The position numbers and the translations under genes are program-made. The notes beneath the pieces were generated by a model, which worked only from the letters and a program-made list of their open reading frames with translations, did no database searches and was not told where the DNA came from. Positions 47,542-59,462 of a DNA stretch of 61,394 bases are shown here, piece after piece. This DNA comes from Poteriospumella lacustris (Eukaryota > Sar > Chrysophyceae > Chromulinales > Dinobryaceae), in assembly GCA_008000375.1 (NCBI GenBank), contig SMOI01000102.1, positions 44,971 through 106,364 on the forward strand, given 5' to 3'. Position 1 is the first letter of the stretch. The number at the start of each line of letters is the position of its first letter.

Positions 47542-48414
47542 GCTCTCTTCCATGTAGCAAACGCCAAGAACTTCTACATAGTCGCGCTTCTTCTGTTTCG
47601 CTTATCAACCACCATTCTATATAGTGAGAATGTGCGAGATCGTGTCCCCGCTTTGTCTCCATGACTGAGAGTGCAAGCAAGACACACGTCGCTCTTCGTT
47701 CACAGTGCTGTATAAATATTTTCATGTGAAAGAAGCCCATTTAATTTTAAAACCAGTATGATCTGATCAACCAACGAACATCGTTTTATGTGTCAAGAGG
47801 AGCAATATAGTACAGTCAGTTGGGGAAAACAGGATTACACATGAGAATGATGATCTACAATCTGAATAGGGGGGGTTGCGATGCGGGACACATTTGCGGG
47901 GAGGGGGGTTCGTGTTACTCTGTTTGTCCAATGGACAGCGCCGCCAGAAGGAGAGGGGTGGAGTGCGGAATATCGTTTTGTGAGTTTGTTTTGCTGCATG
48001 ACTCTTCAGTGAGGAAGGAGAGACGGTGGGAGGAAACAAGCACGTTTATGTGTTCAATGTTGCAGCTGCGGTCCCAACGAAAAAAAAAGACCATGTTGCA
48101 CAAGAGACAGAAAGAGTGTGTCCCAGGAAGCACAATTTCAACACACATGTATCATGATGTAATCAAGTCCGACTTACTTTCGTGCTTTGCAAACCAAACA
48201 AATATCATAATACAGTGGAATGACAATATAAATAAAGCAGAAAGCTTGTCAACAACCGAAAATCAAAGACGGAAGAAGAACAAGAAGAAAGAAAAAGAAA
48301 GAAAATGGAAATAGAAACCAACCATCGCCGACTAACGTAGTAACTCCAGCAGAGAGACAGAGACGATTTCGCATTTTAATTGAACCAAGAAAAAAATCAA
48401 AGAAGCACAGGCGA
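47542..48414. other. Convergent 3' region
   Basis: Between ASF1 (+) and the 48415 gene (-). AG-rich runs near 48270-48310; no gene seen. Confidence 0.4.
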
Positions 48415-49488
48415 TTAATCATCTTCGAAATCACCAACGTCATCTATCTCGACTACTGTAGATGGGGTTCCATCGTTATTGACTGACCGCCAGGAAACAT
48501 TTTTGTTCGCTGGTGATTGAGATGAAAACGAAGCCGACGGGCTGGTCACATTGGCGGCGGCCAAGGCGCCATTGACACTGAGCATGCTACCATCCCGAGA
48601 CAAACGCCGTGGTGTATTCATACGCGATAGCAAAGGAACCGTTGGATCCCGACTAGCTGTTCTATCCACGGACATTGATGGTACACTTCCAAATCCTCCC
48701 GATGTACTTCGTCGCATGGATCGCGACATTCGTATCATCGTGTGATTCGAAGGACAAAGGTCCAAAAAGGACTTCTTTGGTGTATAAATACCATCTCCTT
48801 TTACGACTTCTATTTCTCGCACGGAGGTAACATCCTTGATGGGACCATATTGTCGACCTTCATATGCTGGATTTCTGATTTTGAAATCTGGCAATTCATC
48901 GTTGTCGTTGTCCATTAGCATCTGTCGTAAGTTATCCTCCACCGATTTCTTATAATCTTTCTTTAATCCTCGTGTGTCATTCAAATACTCGTCGGGCAGC
49001 GACGCGTAAATGGCCGCTGTTTCTATGATATCCAAATTCTGTTGCAAACTATTGAATCGCCCCAGGAGATCCGACTCATGCATACGCATGATTTCATCTC
49101 TCGACATTCGCACCAGCCAAAGGCATTGTCGTTGAAGAATGCGTTTGGCCAAATCTGAAGATAACCCAAGAGCTACCAAATCCTCTGCGGTGGAATCGAA
49201 GACATTCACAGGCAGGAACGAACGTGTTCTTTCCAGACAATTCTCCACAAACTCTGACACTGACTCTATCCAGTTTTCTCGCTCTTCTTCCATAAGGGCT
49301 CGAAACTCTGGGTGGTTTTCTTGTGCTTCAAGTAAATCGTCAAATCTGCGCTCATCGATATGGTGACCAGCCTCTGCTAACTCCTGCATTTGAAGAAGCT
49401 CGCTCTGAATATCTTCCAAAGACATTCCAGAGAACTCATCTTCAATAATTGGTGCTAAATCAGCGAAATCATCAAAGTATTTACTCAT
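48415..49488 (-). CDS. Hypothetical protein, orphan
   Basis: A single exon of 357 residues from the ATG at 49488. I do not recognise a domain. The first ~220 residues are acidic and helical, with MSKYFDDFADLAPIIEDEFS, LWLVRMSRDEIMRMHESDLL and LKKDYKKSVEDNLRQMLMD. A segment NPAYEGRQYGPIKDV follows, and the last 110 residues are Ser/Arg/Thr-rich (MSRSMRRSTSGGFG) with a Glu/Asp end (EIDDVGDFEDD). No membrane segment or signal peptide. The coherent composition and uninterrupted frame support coding, and the upstream tRNA is divergent from nothing else nearby. Confidence 0.7.
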   Translation of the reverse strand: MSKYFDDFADLAPIIEDEFSGMSLEDIQSELLQMQELAEAGHHIDERRFDDLLEAQENHPEFRALMEEERENWIESVSEFVENCLERTRSFLPVNVFDSTAEDLVALGLSSDLAKRILQRQCLWLVRMSRDEIMRMHESDLLGRFNSLQQNLDIIETAAIYASLPDEYLNDTRGLKKDYKKSVEDNLRQMLMDNDNDELPDFKIRNPAYEGRQYGPIKDVTSVREIEVVKGDGIYTPKKSFLDLCPSNHTMIRMSRSMRRSTSGGFGSVPSMSVDRTASRDPTVPLLSRMNTPRRLSRDGSMLSVNGALAAANVTSPSASFSSQSPANKNVSWRSVNNDGTPSTVVEIDDVGDFEDD

Positions 49489-49816
49489 TTCTCCCAGTAA
49501 TCACCCAACTGAAGGATTCTTTAACAACGGACAGGCGCACAAGTTGTCGTCGAAGCACGAACACCAAAAATCTTTGCAAACCACGAGGACAAATTCAACA
49601 AAATGCAAAACCACAACAAGGGCAAATATTGTCACAAAAGCCAAACCTTAATCGAACTTGGAAAGTGTATGCTTATTGGTGTCGAAAGATTTCGTCAACG
49701 GAACGAACGTCGAAATCGAAAACGAAAAAGAAAAGTTCGATCTGCAGCAGCAAGAGGATGTGTGTCATGTCGTCGCCCAACCGACAGCCAGGTGCCAAAA
49801 GGAGCAAAAAGTTTTT
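49489..49816. other. Intergenic, no gene
   Basis: Upstream of the 48415 gene and downstream of the tRNA. TTTTT on the tRNA strand at 49806-49810 is the likely Pol III terminator. No gene seen. Confidence 0.45.
49806..49810 (-). terminator. Pol III terminator of tRNA-Ser
   Basis: Five A residues on the plus strand, i.e. TTTTT on the tRNA strand, 6 nt after the tRNA 3' end. Confidence 0.75.
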
Positions 49817-49898
49817 CGACGTGGGCAGGACTTGAACCTACGCAGGAATTTCCTAGAAGATTTCTAGTCTTCCGCCTTAACCGCTCGGCCACCACGCC
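49817..49898 (-). tRNA. tRNA-Ser (anticodon AGA)
   Basis: 82 nt on the minus strand, from GGCGTGG to CCACGTC plus a discriminator G. The acceptor stem pairs fully with one G-T wobble. The D-arm reads GCCGAGCGGTTAAGGC (A box), the anticodon stem GAAGA/TCTTC encloses loop CTAGAAA with anticodon AGA, a long variable arm follows, and GGTTCAAGTCC is a B box. The long variable arm and discriminator G are serine features. No intron. It decodes TCT (and TCC/TCA after A34 to inosine). Confidence 0.97.
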
Positions 49899-50071
49899 AT
49901 ATGCACTGCTGGAAACAAATCATAGTAAAAAGTACATATTCGATATCCTATTCTAGTGGTGAAGTCGTTGATGATTGAGAACTCTGTTTGTTGCAATCAA
50001 TGTCAATGACTTACATTTCAATTCTGTGTGCTTTCTCGTATTCTCTTGGAGGCACTTGGATATCCATAGAT

Positions 50072-52937
50072 ATGTCGAGTGCTGTCAAAGGTGTTGAGGT
50101 CAATGAATTTAGTCGATTCATTGATCATACTCTGGCCACACCATGGGAAACCTTCATCTCAGACATTGAGAAAACTTTGCGGTCTGTGCAAGGACATCGA
50201 TCAGTATCTTCATCTAATAATGTTCGAGGATCAATCGAATATATGGGTGTGGAATTTGAAGTTCAAAAGGTTGTAGTCAATGAAAATGCGACCAGTATCC
50301 CGGAAAAGCTGTTGCGCTTGCTCTCTGGCTTTCGGAATGAGTCTGTTGTTTTGATATATTCAATGGAAAATCCTTCATCATTCGATCCAAATTTGCGTGG
50401 CTCGCTTCTCTCTGCCATAAGCATTGCCATTCGATCGGTACCTGATTTGGTAAATCCAGTCTTCTTCACTTTACATCCTCTGAAAGCCGATGTGGTGGAT
50501 TGGGTGGGATATCGTCCTACTGCGAGTCGGGATGATTTAGATCGTAAAATCATCTCGTGGTCAAGATTTGAAACTCTCTCGATGAATCTCAGTCGTTCTT
50601 CTGACCGGCATCCGCTCTTTTTCTTTGACGGGATTCGGAAGGTCTATCAACGACGGATTGCAGCGTTGGGACTCGATGGGGACCAACGCGTTCTCGAGAA
50701 CTTTGTATCAAAAATCACTCACTTCTATCGATTTGAAATTGCGCAGTGGCTTGGTGGTGTTGATAAAGTGGTTGGGCGACCGAAATTCGCATTGATTCCC
50801 AACCAACTGAATCGTGACATGGACGAGCTGTTGCGAATGTTATTGCTCCGCAAAATGTCGTTTAAAGCTGAATTACTATCAGGCATGGACGTGTCCGTGG
50901 AGTATCGTGAATCCAATCAGCATGGAATCATTGACAACGACTCGTACAGTACATTGTTGCCGTCCCGTCAGCTCCCTTCGCAGTTTCACATACGTCCCAC
51001 CTGGAAACCCGTCGAACTTCAACAACCATTCTCTGAACACGAAACCATGGTTCTCCCATGGAAGTCACAATGCATACGCAATCTGTTGGTGTTTCTCATA
51101 TTGGCATCGTTCACGAAGAAACAAGGCGATATGGGGTACAATTTCGAGAGTAACTACACGTTGGATGACATGATGCAGTGTGTCCACTACGAAGACATGG
51201 CCGAACTCGTCGGACAGTTGTCGATTCCCACGCAAATGGCGTTTTACAATAAAATCCCGACGACAAATATTGCCGCGGCTGCATCGGTCTCATCGGCCGG
51301 TGGAGGCAACTCGTATGGTTCGTCGTCACGCTCGTCGTCACGCTCCATGACACCCATTCCGAGTATGTTTGCGGCCGCCGTCACGGATGTGACCTCACCA
51401 AAAGTTCCTCTGTCCACTACCACCGCCTCAGCAGCCGCCACAGCTGCTGCAGCTGCACGAGGCCGAGGACAATCGCTGTCTTCCATGTCGTCCAGTGCGT
51501 CTCTTGCCACCACTGGGAACACGGCGGGTACCGCCACCGCCGATGCGCAATCACAAGCGATTGAAAGCGATCGGTATTTCCAACCGGTGTTGCGATATCT
51601 CTTTCAAACGGAGCCCTCTGCTCCGTTGGCCGAATTGTTGGGTGGGAAACAAGCCGGTCCGGGTATGTTCCTCGACATCATTGATCTCGCGACACCTCGT
51701 ACACCGCATTCCACCACCTCCACCAACGATGCCGCCCCACCCAAACCGATCGATGAACTCTTGGCCTTGTTACCGACACCCGTCGACGGTGTACATACCT
51801 GGTTGGAACACTTCGCAGTCATTGCGGGTTTGTTGCCGACGAAGACGACGAATATCATTCGCTTGTGGCAGCATTGTCTACGGGAATTGCAACAACATTT
51901 CGATCTACAGGCCCCCGTACCAGCCTTTGCCCACATCGTCGGGGTGGCCAACACGACCAGTACCGGGGAAGAAGACGAAATTCTCTCGAAACGACGTGCG
52001 TATATCGCGGCGGAACGCAAGAAACCCCTGTACGCACGGATGTTGTGGGAAGATGTGTTGTTTCAGAAGGGTATTCAGGACGATATCGCGGTCACGATGC
52101 CGCATCCGCCATCACAGTCGTTGTTTGTACCCACCTATCTACGTGGTGGCTCTTCCCAATCTTCTTCTGCACCTGCTTCTGCATCTGCTTCTTCTTCGAG
52201 CCCTTCACCGTCCGGACCATCAGCTACGTCAACTTCAACATCAACATCGCCAGAATATTCGTCGATCTTGTTGCAACAGTTGCAAATGGTCCACTTCTGT
52301 ACCGTCGTACAACAAGAATCCCCGTACGCGTCGTTGTCACCACCAACGGTGACGACGTGGTCCATCGACGCGGCATCGTTTCGACCAGGTTCCACCACCT
52401 CCGAGGCGGCGGCGGCGCATCCGATGCACATTCAACAACCAAAGTCCTTGCTCCGACGGATTCCACTGACCGAAGACATGCTGGCGATGCAGCAGCACCT
52501 CAGTCAGAAGATCTTTCTCGATGCCAGTCGCACCTTCTCGTCGAATCCGCTGCTGCGCTTTCAGGTCGTCTTACCTAACTTGTTGCCGCACATGCAATCG
52601 TTTCGACAAGCGAATCCACAGGCGGCCGTACGAGACTTCTATCATTGGTATGGCTTAGATCACGCGCCGTTGTCGTTGATCGATGCGTTGATTGGGGAGG
52701 CCGACCGTGTTGCCTCCGGCGAAGCGACTACGACGACAACGACGACGACAGAGGCCCATGGCGGCAGAGACAACGCTGAGACGCACAAGGAGGAGACGAC
52801 CGCCACCACCACGACGACCGCAGTGGAGGCTGTAAACGATGCGGCTGATGCGGCAGAGGAAGAAGAAGAAACGGGCCCTTCGTCGTTCTCCGACCCTGTA
52901 GCTCCCGCTTATCTCGCAGCGATGACGCAGCAGCTGG

Positions 52938-53006
<69 letters not shown>

Positions 53007-54712
53007 CGCCCGTAGTGCCCGCGATACGTTCGCCCGAAGAACGACTGTTGAAGGCCTTGGACATCTTGTGGACGCAGCATTGCGCGTTGGATGCGGAGAA
53101 AGATGCGGCGTTGATGCCTCCTCCGACCGAGATGACCAAGACACAGTTCTCCGCCGACAAAGAAATGACGAAAGCGATTGCGGCTCTGGAGCGTATGTCC
53201 GTGGCGGGCCTCGGGGAAGAACTCCTGTACTTAGCCCTGTGTTTCAATTGGCGACTGTTGCAACAGACGGTACAAGCCCTGCACAGTGACGAGGCACGGC
53301 ATCGAGCGTATCAAGCGATGAAACCGATGATCCAGAAAATCGCTGACTTGCATCGGCTACGTGCGCGTTATCCATCGTCGACCTTCACGCGGATCATGCG
53401 GAATACCTTCTTACACGCCATGGAGACCCCCACGTCTACGTCTACGACCACCGTGAATAATACGGCCGCGTCGAATGGGTCTGCGACACCCGCACCAGCC
53501 GATAGCACAGCTACGGTTGGATCACTGCTGCCCTCCCTGCAAGTTCCACTGCCGCCTGGGGAAGTCCATACGGAGTCGAAAATCACGTCGTTGTTCAGTC
53601 TGATTCGATGTTACGATGAACTGGCGGAAGAAATGGCGCAGTTGGAGGACATCGTGTACCGTTTGGTGCAATTGGAGCCGGTACGAACGACGTTGCAGCC
53701 TTCCGATACCACTGCGACGTCGCCGCATTCACCGGCGGTGATGTCGTCACCAGCAGCAGCAGCAACAACGGCCGGTCGAAAAGTGACGGTCACTCGATCG
53801 CAGCCATCCACCGTGACGGCGGCGGCGGTGGTGGCAACGACCACGACCGATGCGCAGCCACTGCCGCATACGCGATCCTTGTCGTTCACTAAGCGAACGG
53901 CAGCCCCGAAGACACAATGGGCACGTCTCTTACGCCGGTGGGTACCGATCGTCTCACCGTCGTCGCCCAAAGGACGATTCACGTCCCAGGGCCCTCTGCC
54001 CTACGCGTTGAAGGACGAAACCGAAAAGCATCTGCTGCTTCAACGCATGAAAGTGCTCACAGTGAGCGGTACGGCGGTGGCCAGCAATGGCGCGCACGAT
54101 TGGCACAGTACCGATGGGCGTGAACTAGGTGCCGCCTCGGCGAAACGCTTTGATCTACGTGCGCTGTTGCCGTCGTCCTCCTCCCACGGCATCGCTGCCG
54201 ATGACCGCTTCGTGTCCGACGCAAACCGTCGCAGTCGTCGTCGGCGGCAGCAACGTCAACGGCAGCATCAACGGCGGCATCACCAAGGTGTGGGAACCAC
54301 CACCACCGCACCGCCCGCGCAGCCGGTGAAACTCGAATTCGATGACGAAGAACCCACCGCCGCGACCTCGGCAACACTCGCTCCCCGGTCGCAGACGGAC
54401 AAGTCACGTACTCTGTCCTTGACATTGGATGCGGTGAACAACCGCCGTCGTGATCGATCTTGGACACGTGACGAAAGCCTCGACGAAGACGACAACGACG
54501 ACGACGACGATGAAGACGACGACGACGAGAGCGACGAGAGCGACGAGGACGACGACGGATACGGTGATGCCGACAACGGTGTGGATCTGTTCGCGGACCC
54601 TGCCACCATCGTGGACGATCGCCATCATGGTGAACGATACGATGTGGCCTTGACGGTGTATTGTGAACGACAAGAGCTACAAGCGCTGTGGGAGTACGCG
54701 GAGGAAGATTAG
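50072..54712 (+). CDS. RAB3GAP1-like Rab GTPase-activating protein catalytic subunit
   Basis: A single exon; I take the ATG at 50072 (MSSAVKGVEV), 1546 residues, since the frame further upstream adds a hydrophobic stretch unlike the family (the first ATG there is at 50000). Conserved blocks: DHTLATPWETFISDIEKTLR near the start, LHPLKADVVDWVGYRP, MGYNFESNYTLDDMMQCVHY, then LTEDMLAMQQHLSQKIF, LLPHMQSFRQANPQAAVRDF and HWYGLDHAPLSLIDALI, the order of the RAB3GAP1 catalytic region. Large Ser/Thr/Ala-rich inserts, a ~21-residue Gln tract (52943-53005) and an acidic C-terminal tail enlarge it well beyond the animal ~980. The animal R-W-[YH]-S-P-R-D motif reads H-W-Y-G-L-D-H here. It would act with RAB3GAP2 on Rab3/Rab18 at autophagy and ER membranes. 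Confidence 0.85.
52943..53005. repeat. CAG tract, 21 units, poly-Gln coding
   Basis: A pure CAG run in the RAB3GAP1-like gene giving about 21 consecutive Gln, preceded by an imperfect CAG/CTG region. Confidence 0.95.
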
Positions 54713-55101
54713 GGATCAGGGATATCCTCGACATGGTCACGGGGCCGTTGATAACTATGTCCACAGGCACAGGACCCCATGTCCACAGATCGGCTTGGTT
54801 GTAATGTACACGTTATCTACACGGAGGGTTCATCTTCCTCTCATGTCTGTTGAGCCTGAATCGTCTTCGTAGCGACATATACTGTCTGTATATAGCCATG
54901 GATGATGATGATGGTTGATGATGCCCACTCACTCAAGTTACAAGCGAAAGAGAAAGGGGAGCAGAGAGAGAAGATCTACAATGACGTCGTGGCTCACCAT
55001 TAAATCGATGACTCGATAACGTGTGAGAGACCGGTACAGAGTTGAACTACAGTAGATATACATACAAAGACTGAGAGTAAAGAGTCAGAGGAAGCTGTTT
55101 C
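54713..55101. other. Convergent 3' region
   Basis: Between the RAB3GAP1-like gene (+) and the LRR gene (-). Contains GAT repeats near 54899-54925; no gene seen. Confidence 0.45.
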
Positions 55102-56114
55102 TCAACGTTGGTTATGTCCGCGAATCACAAACGAATCTTCAGGCCCCGCTTCCAAGCTCCCACTACCCAATTCATGTGGTTGATACGATGATCCATCCGT
55201 GGATGTTTGAAAGCGGGTCATGGCACCAATCTTACGACGATGATCCATCAAGCCCTTGATCGCGACCTGTTGATGATTGGGGATCGGGATCCCATCCAAC
55301 TTCGTCAGGGAATCGGAACAGGCGCCAATGACCATATCCCGATATTTGAACAACTTGCAACAGGGGTTGTTGTTGAAGGACGCTTCGGTCATGTTGGGCA
55401 AGGCAACAATAACTTCGATCTCGGGGATATCAATGATGTTGTTGTCCTCTGCGTTGAACCGTCGGAGGTTGTACAAAGCCACAAATGGGGAAAGCTTCGT
55501 AATACCATTTCCTGATATATCCAAGGATTCTAATGTATAACTGATGGCCATGAGCGATTGTGGTTCCACTTGTAAGCTGCCAAACGAAGGCAATCGTTGA
55601 CGGCCCAACGACAATTCCACTAACTGTGAACATTCGGTCAAGCCTGACAACACTGAAATCTCATTATCATCTAGGAACAGCTTTCGTAAGCTTTTCATAT
55701 TGAGATTGGGGATCGTCTTGATTTGATTGTTTTGCAGATAGAGGTATTCCAAAGAATCGGAGAAGTCCAAGTTCTGGATGAGTTCGATTTGATTGTCGTA
55801 CAAATACAACACCTGCCATACACGTGGTGTGATCAGCATTGTCAGAATAAATGTGGTTAAAGATGAGCAAGAAAAGGACTTACTTTTAGATTGGTACATA
55901 GCTCGAGACCGTCAATGACACGAATCCGTTTGGCTTGCAAATGCAAATGGGTTACCCGCTGCAAGTATGCCTCATGCGTTTCTTTTGATGATCTCGTCAA
56001 ACTAGTGGATGAAAGAATGGTGTCCAATGTGATCTTTCTGAACTTTGCAGTGCGGCTGGTTCCTGGTTCGGTATATGCACCCTTCATTGATGCATGTGAT
56101 GCAGCTCGCTCCAT
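55102..56114 (-). CDS. Leucine-rich repeat protein, PPP1R42/LRRC67-like
   Basis: Exon 1 56114-55884 and exon 2 55812-55102 (71-nt intron), 313 residues. From ~50 onward: SSKETHEAYLQRVTHLHLQA, IDGLELCTNLKVLYLYDNQI, LYLQNNQIKTIPNL, RKLFLDDNEISVLSGL, VELSLGRQRLPSFGSL, LDISGNGITKLSPF, NNNPCCKLFKYRDMVI and LTKLDGIPI. The order, including the unusual insert R-Q-R-L-P between repeats, matches animal PPP1R42, a protein phosphatase 1 partner linked to centrosomes and cilia. A free-standing LRR of this type usually means a ciliated cell. I take the ATG at 56114, because the frame before it has no ATG. Confidence 0.88.
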
Positions 56115-56551
56115 TTTGTGACCTGTGCTTTCCACCCTTTCCTGTTATATGTTAATCGATGAAAAGCCTTCAAATATACTACACAACAGCAACAACGAAC
56201 AGCAACTCAAAATGGCTTCCCCCCACCAGAATATAAGTATCAATCGATTTGTTTTGTCAGTTTTGTCCATGTCTTGTTGTCAACGTTCACATCGAACAGC
56301 AGCAGAGCCACCACGAGTGCATTCTTGTGAAACGGCTCGTTACCTCGATCCCAAGGGAATTCCTCTGTTCCGAGTTGCGCAAATCCGCTGTGGCCCCTCG
56401 ATTTGCATTGGATCATCACCAAGAGCAGCAGCAACAGCAACACAGCAACCAACCTTTCTTCTGTCGGAACAAGATCAACGTTGTCTATCGCCTGTGTATC
56501 ATCGACGATACCACTTTCTTGTCAGCACTTCGTGCACGTTGGAATAAAGAG
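56115..56551. other. Divergent intergenic region
   Basis: Between the LRR gene (-) and PDH E1 beta copy 1 (+). The left arm of the inverted duplication starts at about 56352, so the PDH 5' region is partly inside it. Confidence 0.5.
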
Positions 56552-57771
56552 ATGTTGTCGTCAAGAGTGTTTGCGAACGCGGCTCGACTTGCGCCTAAGA
56601 AGGTATGATTTACTGTTGTTTCCTGTGACATTGAAGTCGGCAGTCCGTGATTCGTGTATCGATGTTGTTCGTCAGGGTGTGAGATCCATGGCCACGATCG
56701 ATGTTCCTGTGAGAGAAGCTATCAACCAAGCTTTGGACGAGGAAATGGCCCGCGACCATCGTGTGTTCTTGATGGGAGAGGAAGTCGCTCAATACAACGG
56801 AGCCTACAAGGTGACAAAGGGTCTCTTCGCCAAGTACGGTGGCAAGCGTGTTGTCGACACTCCTATCACGGAGATGGGCTTCGCTGGTCTGGCGACTGGA
56901 GCGGCTTACCAAGGCTTGAGACCTGTGGTGGAGTTCATGACGTTCAACTTTTCGATGCAGGCTATTGATCACGTGGTCAACTCTGCTGCCAAGCAATTCT
57001 ACATGACTGGTGGTGATATCGCTGTTCCTATTGTGTTCCGTGGCCCCAACGGCGCTGCTGCCGGTGTGGCTGCTCAGCACTCTCAGTGCTTCGCTGCTTG
57101 GTACAGCTCCGTGCCTGGCTTGAAGGTTGTGGCGCCTTGGTCGTCGGAAGACGCGAGAGGTCTGTTGAAGTCGGCGATTCGTGACGAGAACCCGGTAGTA
57201 ATTCTGGAGAACGAGTTGTTGTACGGAACTCCTTTCCCCCTCACTGACGAGGCTCAAAGTCCAGAGTTCTTGATTCCTTTCGGCAAGGCCAAGATCGAAC
57301 GCGAGGGCAAGGATGTCACTGTGGTCACCTTCTCCAAGATGGTCGGCACGTCTCTCGAAGTTGCCAAGAAGTTGGAAGCCGAAGGCATCAGCGTTGAGGT
57401 CATCAACTTGCGGTAAGTCGTCGTCGTCGTGTGGTGTGGGTTTGGTTGGGATCGCGTTCTGATGTTGTTATGTACGCTTTGTGTTCCGACTCAGATCCCT
57501 TCGTCCTTTGGATCGCGAAGCTATTATCGCATCCGCCAAGAAGACTGGCCGCGTTGTGTCAGTAGAAGAGGGCTGGGCCCAATGCGGCATTGGAGCGGAG
57601 ATCGCCGGCATCCTGATGGAGACCGATGCCTTCGACTTCCTCGACGCGCCCATGGAACGCATCACTGGCGCCGATGTTCCCATGCCGTATGCGATTCCTT
57701 TGGAGAAGGCTGCTCTGCCGCAAATGGACGATATCGAGCGTGCGATCAAGCGCACACTGAACAGAAAATAG
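56552..57771 (+). CDS. PDHB: Pyruvate dehydrogenase E1 component beta subunit, mitochondrial (copy 1)
   Basis: Three exons: 56552-56602, 56676-57412 and 57495-57771 (introns 73 and 82 nt), 354 residues. The leader [20 protein letters not shown] is an Arg-rich amphipathic mitochondrial presequence that crosses the first splice. The mature part has [78 protein letters not shown] and [16 protein letters not shown], typical of PDHB. With E1 alpha it uses thiamine diphosphate to decarboxylate pyruvate and acetylate E2 lipoyl groups. It is transcribed away from copy 2 (tail-to-tail). Confidence 0.96.
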
Positions 57772-58242
57772 ACGGACTCCGTTGTAGGCTAGTTGGTGGG
57801 GGCAGCACGGCAGGGATGTCTCTAGGTTCACACTAGGTGTCTGGTTGGGTTTTACAGCTGGGCTATCTGCTCTCTTGTCGTGTAACCTCGCACTTTACAA
57901 GTTGTATGATCAATTCAAGCACTACTCTGTTTCTTTAGCGACCAGTTGGAGCACTTCTAGGAAAGCTCTTACAGATTCTTAGCAACGGCATTAGTCAACA
58001 CGAAGGTCTGCTGTAAGACATTGTGCTTAGGGAGCCCTATGGTTTGTGAAAAGAAACGAAAGCAAGTGCAGCAATCAACAAACCGTAAAGATTGTTATTG
58101 ATCAGGAAACTAGTAAACTGCGTTTTTACACTAACCACCTCACCAAAGTCAACAACAACCAGACACCTAGTCCGCGCAGGCAGGAAAACCTAGTGTCATC
58201 CCTGCCGTGCTGCCCCCCACCAACTAGTCTACAACGGAACGT
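57772..58242. other. Spacer and 3' flanks between the two PDHB copies
   Basis: Contains the inner ends of the arms and a ~300-bp unique centre (57853-58151). No gene seen; the two PDHB genes point into it, so both polyadenylation sites should be here. Confidence 0.5.
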
Positions 58243-59462
58243 CTACTTTCTGTTCAGTGTGCGCTTGATGGCACGCTCGATATCGTCCATTTGCGGCAGA
58301 GCAGCCTTCTCCAAAGGAATCGCATACGGCATGGGAACATCGGCGCCAGTGATGCGTTCCATGGGCGCGTCGAGGAAGTCGAAGGCATCGGTCTCCATCA
58401 GGATGCCGGCGATCTCCGCTCCAATGCCGCATTGGGCCCAGCCCTCTTCTACTGACACAACGCGGCCAGTCTTCTTGGCGGATGCGATAATAGCTTCGCG
58501 ATCCAAAGGACGAAGGGATCTGAGTCGGAACACAAAGCGTACATAACAACATCAGAACGCGATCCCAACCAAACCCACACCACACGACGACGACGACTTA
58601 CCGCAAGTTGATGACCTCAACGCTGATGCCTTCGGCTTCCAACTTCTTGGCAACTTCGAGAGACGTGCCGACCATCTTGGAGAAGGTGACCACAGTGACA
58701 TCCTTGCCCTCGCGTTCGATCTTGGCCTTGCCGAAAGGAATCAAGAACTCTGGACTTTGAGCCTCGTCAGTGAGGGGGAAAGGAGTTCCGTACAACAACT
58801 CGTTCTCCAGAATTACTACCGGGTTCTCGTCACGAATCGCCGACTTCAACAGACCTCTCGCGTCTTCCGACGACCAAGGCGCCACAACCTTCAAGCCAGG
58901 CACGGAGCTGTACCAAGCAGCGAAGCACTGAGAGTGCTGAGCAGCCACACCGGCAGCAGCGCCGTTGGGGCCACGGAACACAATAGGAACAGCGATATCA
59001 CCACCAGTCATGTAGAATTGCTTGGCAGCAGAGTTGACCACGTGATCAATAGCCTGCATCGAAAAGTTGAACGTCATGAACTCCACCACAGGTCTCAAGC
59101 CTTGGTAAGCCGCTCCAGTCGCCAGACCAGCGAAGCCCATCTCCGTGATAGGAGTGTCGACAACACGCTTGCCACCGTACTTGGCGAAGAGACCCTTTGT
59201 CACCTTGTAGGCTCCGTTGTATTGAGCGACTTCCTCTCCCATCAAGAACACACGATGGTCGCGGGCCATTTCCTCGTCCAAAGCTTGGTTGATAGCTTCT
59301 CTCACAGGAACATCGATCGTGGCCATGGATCTCACACCCTGACGAACAACATCGATACACGAATCACGGACTGCCGACTTCAATGTCACAGGAAACAACA
59401 GTAAATCATACCTTCTTAGGCGCAAGTCGAGCCGCGTTCGCAAACACTCTTGACGACAACAT
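58243..59462 (-). CDS. PDHB: Pyruvate dehydrogenase E1 beta subunit, mitochondrial (copy 2)
   Basis: A mirror image of copy 1: exons 59462-59412, 59338-58602 and 58519-58243 with the same 73- and 82-nt introns, 354 identical residues. One synonymous difference is visible (GCG versus GCC in the R-A-I-K codons near the end). It is intact, so both copies should be functional. Its 5' flank diverges from copy 1 at about 59662, where the permease region begins. Confidence 0.96.

Noticed and set aside
51495-52578. Overlapping 285- and 237-codon frames within the RAB3GAP1-like gene
   Set aside because: They overlap a long frame with recognisable family blocks and have Arg/Thr/Ser-biased composition.
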